Source: Hymenobacter sp. DG25B (GTDB lineage: Bacteria; Bacteroidota; Bacteroidia; Cytophagales; Hymenobacteraceae). From it: DNA of 64,000 nt. The stretch's first letter is position 1. Every line of letters starts with the position of its first letter. A model generated the notes under the pieces. That model was given only the letters and a program-made list of their open reading frames with translations, made no database searches and was not told the origin of the DNA. Where the stretch lies: assembly GCF_000801315.1 (NCBI RefSeq), contig NZ_CP010054.1:3348001-3412000 (forward strand). The letters run 5' to 3'. Of the stretch, positions 60,584 through 64,000 are shown one piece after another. Made by a program: the position numbers and the translations under genes.

Positions 60584-60674
60584 CGGAATGAAACTTGGTG
60601 AAAGGAAAAGAACTGGGAAAAGGGAGAATTTGAGAGTTGGAGATGCTTACTGATTTCAACGCAAAAATGTTTGG

Positions 60675-60682
60675 CAAATATA
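60675..60682 (-). promoter_or_regulatory. -7 element (TATATTTG) for OmpA paralogue 2
   Basis: Exact TAnnTTTG on the minus strand, 92 bases before the ATG. Confidence 0.45.
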
Positions 60683-60739
60683 GAGCCAGACCTATGCTGG
60701 GCAGAAAATAAGCTCCACTATTTCGCCTGCTGAACGCGA

Positions 60740-60777
60740 AAATCCCCCGCCGCGGTATGCACCATGGCGGGGGATTT
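60740..60777 (-). terminator. Terminator of accD
   Basis: 12-bp inverted repeat 60740-60751 / 60766-60777 (core TCCCCCGCC), 40 bases after the accD stop on the minus strand. Confidence 0.85.
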
Positions 60778-60816
60778 CAGCTTTTTTTCGCCCGGCACGG
60801 GCAAAGCAACAGGCCC

Positions 60817-61710
60817 TTACAGGCGCGAGATGTTGGCAGGCACCTCAACCTCAGCGGCTTCCGCTTTGGGCTGAAGCATGCGCAGCAAATCGGCCAGGCG
60901 CTGCTTTAAATCTTTGCGGTCCACGATAAAATCGAGGAAGCCGTGCTCCAGTACAAACTCCGCGCTCTGGAAATCCTTGGGCAGGTCTTTGCCAATGGTT
61001 TCCTTAATAACCCGCGGGCCGGCAAAGCCAATCAGGGCGCCGGGCTCCGAGATATTGAAGTCGCCGAGCATGGCATAGGAAGCCGTAACGCCACCCGTAG
61101 TAGGGTCCGTGAGCATGGATATATAAGGCAGACCTGCCTCGGAAAGCAAAGCCAGCTTGGCCGAGGTCTTGGCCATCTGCATCAGCGAGTAGCCGGCTTC
61201 CATCATGCGGGCCCCGCCCGATTTGCTGATCATCAGGAACGGCAAACGGTTCTGGCGGGCGTAGTCAATGGCACGGGCAATTTTTTCGCCTACCACCGAG
61301 CCCATGGAGCCGCCAATGAATTTGAAATCCATGCAGGCAACTACCAGCTCCACCCCGTTCATTTTGCCGTGGGCGCTGCGCACGGCATCCTTCAGGCCCG
61401 TATTGCGCTGCGTGGCCGCCACCCGCTGCGGATACGCTTTGGTATCCACAAACTTCAGCGGGTCGGCGGAGGACAAGTTGGCGTCGAGTTCGGTGAACTG
61501 GTTGCCATCGAAGAGAATTTCAAAGTACTCGGCCGAGTCAATCCGGTCGTGGTAGTTGCACTTGGCGCAGGTGAAAAGCAGGCGCTTGTGCTCGGCCATG
61601 GTGGCTACGGTTTTGCACTCGGGGCACTTATACCACAGGCCATCGGGCGTTTCCTTTTTCTGCTCTGTGGGAGTGACGATGCCTTTTTCGACGCGCTTAA
61701 ACCAAGACAT
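60817..61710 (-). CDS. accD: Acetyl-CoA carboxylase carboxyltransferase subunit beta
   Basis: 297 residues. N-terminal zinc ribbon with CPEC and CAKC (about residues 29-50) and the crotonase-like carboxyltransferase core ([71 protein letters not shown]). It pairs with AccA to make malonyl-CoA for fatty acids; accA is not in the window. Preceded by an exact TACCTTTG element. Confidence 0.97.
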   Translation of the reverse strand: MSWFKRVEKGIVTPTEQKKETPDGLWYKCPECKTVATMAEHKRLLFTCAKCNYHDRIDSAEYFEILFDGNQFTELDANLSSADPLKFVDTKAYPQRVAATQRNTGLKDAVRSAHGKMNGVELVVACMDFKFIGGSMGSVVGEKIARAIDYARQNRLPFLMISKSGGARMMEAGYSLMQMAKTSAKLALLSEAGLPYISMLTDPTTGGVTASYAMLGDFNISEPGALIGFAGPRVIKETIGKDLPKDFQSAEFVLEHGFLDFIVDRKDLKQRLADLLRMLQPKAEAAEVEVPANISRL

Positions 61711-61782
61711 GATAAACTATGAAAAGTGAATGGCTGACAGGTGCAGAGGGGCCTGGCCGGCTTACTCCGGTGGGCCTGCCAG

Positions 61783-61808
61783 CAAAGGTAACATTGAATT
61801 TAGGCAAA
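61783..61808 (-). promoter_or_regulatory. Promoter of accD
   Basis: Minus strand: TACCTTTG (61790-61783) matches TAnnTTTG exactly; a T-rich TTTTTTG ends at 61805, 14 bases upstream. About 73 bases separate the -7 element from the ATG. Confidence 0.55.
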
Positions 61809-61858
61809 AAAGGAATATGTGTGCTACACGGCGTGCTTCTTCTCGCTTGCCGGCCGGT

Positions 61859-62908
61859 TCAGGCCAGCGTAATGGCGCTATCCAGGTACACATCCTGAAT
61901 GGCATTTAGCAGGTCTACGCCCTCGGCAAATGGCCGCTGGAAGGCTTTTCGGCCCGAAATGAGACCCTGGCCACCGGCACGCTTGTTAATAACAGCGGTG
62001 CGCACGGCCTCGTCGCGGTCGGTGGCGCCTTTGCTCTCGCCGCCGGAGTTGATTAAGCCAATGCGGCCCATGTAGCAGTTGGCCACCTGGTAGCGCGTGA
62101 GGTCAATGGGGTTATCCGAGGCCAGCTTATCGTACATGGCCGGGTGGGTTTTGCCGAATTTCAGGGCCGCAAAGCCACCATTGTTTTCGGGTAGCTTCTG
62201 CTTGATGATATCGGCCCCGATGGTAACGCCCAGGTGGTTGGCTTGCCCGGTGAGGTCAGCGGAAACGTGGTAGTCTTTGTCGGCGGTTTTAAAGGCATTG
62301 TTGCGCGTGTAGCACCACAGCACCGTGGCCATGCCCAGCTCGTGCGCCCGCTCAAACGCCTGCGCCACTTCCTGTATCTGCCGGTTCGACTCCTCGGAGC
62401 CAAAGTAAATAGTAGCCCCCACGGCCGTGGCGCCCAGGTTCCAGGCTTCCTCCACCGAGCCAAACATAATCTGGTCGAACTTATTGGGGTAAGTCAGCAG
62501 CTCGTTGTGGTTGATTTTAACCAGGAACGGAATACGGTGGGCATACTTGCGGGCCACCGTGCCAAACGTACCAAAAGTAGTGGCCACGGCATTGCAGCCG
62601 CCTTCCAGCGCCAGCTTAATAATATTTTCGGGGTCGAAGTACATGGGGTTGGGCCCGAAGGAAGCGCCGGCCGTGTGCTCAATACCCTGATCAACGGGCA
62701 GAATGCTCAGATAGCCGGTGCCGGCCAGGCGGCCGTGGCCGTAGAGCTGGCCCAGACTGCGCAGCACTTGGGGTGGGCGGCTGGAGGGCACAAAGCAGCG
62801 CTCCATAAAATCGGGGCCGGGCACGTGCAGCTGCTCTTTGCTGATGGTGGTGCACTGGTGCTGAAGAAGGGCATCCATTTCAGCAGTTTGGGGAAGAACG
62901 GTGGCCAT
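61859..62908 (-). CDS. fbaB: Class I fructose-bisphosphate aldolase (DhnA type)
   Basis: 349 residues from the ATG at 62908 ([11 protein letters not shown]). The pattern is that of the archaeal/bacterial class I DhnA family: [47 protein letters not shown] with the Schiff-base-type Lys, [18 protein letters not shown] with a second Lys, and the phosphate-binding INSGGES and [12 protein letters not shown] blocks. It catalyses the aldol step of glycolysis and gluconeogenesis in the cytoplasm. An exact TATATTTG element is 44 bases upstream. Confidence 0.93.
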   Translation of the reverse strand: MATVLPQTAEMDALLQHQCTTISKEQLHVPGPDFMERCFVPSSRPPQVLRSLGQLYGHGRLAGTGYLSILPVDQGIEHTAGASFGPNPMYFDPENIIKLALEGGCNAVATTFGTFGTVARKYAHRIPFLVKINHNELLTYPNKFDQIMFGSVEEAWNLGATAVGATIYFGSEESNRQIQEVAQAFERAHELGMATVLWCYTRNNAFKTADKDYHVSADLTGQANHLGVTIGADIIKQKLPENNGGFAALKFGKTHPAMYDKLASDNPIDLTRYQVANCYMGRIGLINSGGESKGATDRDEAVRTAVINKRAGGQGLISGRKAFQRPFAEGVDLLNAIQDVYLDSAITLA

Positions 62909-62951
62909 TTGCAAGGAATTTGGGTGGAACAAAACCAGGAAGGCAGGAAAA

Positions 62952-62959
62952 CAAATATA
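62952..62959 (-). promoter_or_regulatory. -7 element (TATATTTG) for fbaB
   Basis: Exact TAnnTTTG on the minus strand, 44 bases before the ATG. Confidence 0.45.
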
Positions 62960-62989
62960 GACCGAAAACGAGTGGGTGCTACCCGGTAG

Positions 62990-63022
62990 TTTGCACCGTG
63001 CGGCCCGAAGTAGCTACCTTGG
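62990..63022 (+). promoter_or_regulatory. Probable promoter of the 63084 OmpA lipoprotein gene
   Basis: TTTG (62990-62993), 21-base spacer, TACCTTGG (63015-63022), one base off TAnnTTTG. The same variant -7 core (TACCTTG) precedes trxA. Confidence 0.4.
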
Positions 63023-63083
63023 CCGGAGTATACGGCTTACGGACCGTGTGCGCATTTTCGTTGTGTTTACCCATGTTCCGGTT

Positions 63084-64000
63084 GTGAAAAAATCCTCTCT
63101 CCTGCTGCTGGCCGCTTCCGTGGCTACCACTTCCCTGCTGCCCGGCTGCGTAGCCTCCAAAAAATACGACGATCTGCGCGCCCGCCAGGCCGCCACTGAG
63201 CAGGCCAAAACTGAAGCGGAGCGCCAGCAGCGCCAGGCCGTAACCGAGCTCAAGAAAACCACCGATGAGCTGACCGAAATGCGCCTGCAGAACCGCCGCC
63301 TCGCCGACGACTCCGCCCAGACTGGCAACGCCCTGCGCCGCACCCGCTCCCTCTACACCCAGCTCACGGATAGCTACGATAAGCTGCTGAAGAACTCAGA
63401 CCGGGCTATGGCTGATAAATCCGCCGACTATAACAAAGTAGCCCGCGACCTGGCCCGCCGCGAGGCCGAGCTGGGCGAGCTGGAAACCTCGCTCAACAAA
63501 AGCAAAACCGCCATTGATAAGCTCAACGCCGACCTGAAAGTGCGGGAAGCCCGCATGGCTGAGCTGGAAAAAGCCCTGGCCGAAAAAGACAAAGCCGTCA
63601 ATGACCTGCGCGCCAGCGTCAGCAACGCCCTGCGCGGTTTCCAGGGCACCGATCTGGAAGTAAAGATGAAGGACGGCAAAGTGTACGTCTCACTCTCGGA
63701 GAAGCTGCTCTTCAAATCGGGCTCTACTAAAGTTGACCCCAAAGGCCAGGAAGCTCTCAAGCAGCTGGCCACCGTGCTCCAAACCCAGCCCGATGTGAAC
63801 GTGGTAGTAGAGGGCCATACCGATAATGTGCCTATTGCCCGGGGCACGGCCGGCCTGCAGGATAACTGGGACCTGAGCGTGCTGCGCGCCACCGAAATTG
63901 CCCGCCTGCTCACCGTTGGCGGCATTCAGCCGGAGCGCGTCACGGCTTCCGGCCGCGCGCAGTATATCCCCGTTGCCCCCAACGACAGCCCCGCTAACAA
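63084..64000 (+). CDS. Coiled-coil OmpA family lipoprotein (3' end outside the window)
   Basis: The frame starts at GTG 63084 (Val-Lys-Lys-Ser-Ser) and is open to the end of the window, about 305 residues visible. A lipoprotein signal (LLLLAASVATTSLLPGC) is followed by a long coiled coil of Ala/Glu/Lys/Arg heptads (residues ~30-190, LARREAELGELETSLNKSK). An OmpA domain of the MotB-like type follows (VYVSLSEKLLFKSGSTKVD, VVVEGHTDNVPI, NWDLSVLRATEIARLL, ITASGRAQYIPV-like end). It should anchor to peptidoglycan at a distance from the outer membrane set by the coiled coil. No ATG was found in a suitable place; GTG at 63048 is also in frame but precedes the signal. Confidence 0.88.
   Translation, partial: MKKSSLLLLAASVATTSLLPGCVASKKYDDLRARQAATEQAKTEAERQQRQAVTELKKTTDELTEMRLQNRRLADDSAQTGNALRRTRSLYTQLTDSYDKLLKNSDRAMADKSADYNKVARDLARREAELGELETSLNKSKTAIDKLNADLKVREARMAELEKALAEKDKAVNDLRASVSNALRGFQGTDLEVKMKDGKVYVSLSEKLLFKSGSTKVDPKGQEALKQLATVLQTQPDVNVVVEGHTDNVPIARGTAGLQDNWDLSVLRATEIARLLTVGGIQPERVTASGRAQYIPVAPNDSPAN

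Overview
The window looks like chromosomal DNA of a Hymenobacter-like member of the Bacteroidota. The reasons are high GC coding sequence, a C-terminal type IX secretion sorting domain, OmpA proteins with thrombospondin-3 calcium repeats, DUF4249 and DUF4252 lipoproteins, a Rho factor with a long charged N-terminal insertion, and TAnnTTTG -7 promoter elements in front of many genes with no Shine-Dalgarno pattern. This is an inference from gene content, not a database result. About 53 protein genes are supported. No IS element, prophage, CRISPR array or rRNA operon was seen.

Layout. 1-5400: end of an outer-membrane beta-barrel protein, a pyrophosphatase-like lipoprotein that has lost its catalytic aspartates, a secreted coiled-coil protein, then an overlapping 6-pyruvoyl-tetrahydropterin-synthase-type gene and folE, a TIGR01777 SDR protein and a small secreted protein. 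5400-20000: class A penicillin-binding protein, a methyltransferase/UbiA prenyltransferase pair, a lipoprotein, a DsbA-like protein, rho divergent from serS, a cluster of small genes (UBP zinc finger, OsmC, ~100-aa protein), a GT9 glycosyltransferase with PolX, and a lipoprotein. A strongly structured, gene-free element lies at 19821-19986. 20000-30500: EVE-domain protein, two exported proteins of unknown role, OmpA/TSP3 porin-like protein, Xaa-Pro aminopeptidase, a second GT9, an AT-rich lipoprotein island, M16 protease and O-methyltransferase.

30500-45900: TonB-receptor-like barrel, a lytic transglycosylase with LysM repeats followed by a second LysM protein, an orphan DUF4249 lipoprotein, dnaE, an unknown secreted protein bracketed by a 33-nt duplication of the dnaE 3' end, a small lipoprotein, thioredoxin and a MORN/TonB protein. 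45900-51300: a large type IX-secreted adhesin-like protein, an Lrp/AsnC regulator, an odd tRNA-like gene followed by twin hairpins with identical loops, and an isoaspartyl peptidase. 51300-64000: DsbD, a CNNM/CorC-type protein, a lipoprotein, gamma-carbonic anhydrase, radical SAM/SPASM protein, lipoprotein, endonuclease III-like glycosylase, a tandem pair of OmpA/glycine-zipper proteins, accD, class I fructose-bisphosphate aldolase and the start of a coiled-coil OmpA lipoprotein.

Most genes are envelope proteins (four OmpA-family proteins, PBP, lytic transglycosylase, DsbD, barrels, many lipoproteins) mixed with single housekeeping genes (rho, serS, dnaE, folE, accD, fba, trxA). Transcription units are short and mostly closed by strong hairpins, many of them bidirectional. 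The most unusual items are the tRNA-like gene at 49803-49917 with its twin hairpins, the structured element at 19821-19986, the two catalytically degenerate enzymes (pyrophosphatase, PolX polymerase domain) and the duplicated dnaE end.
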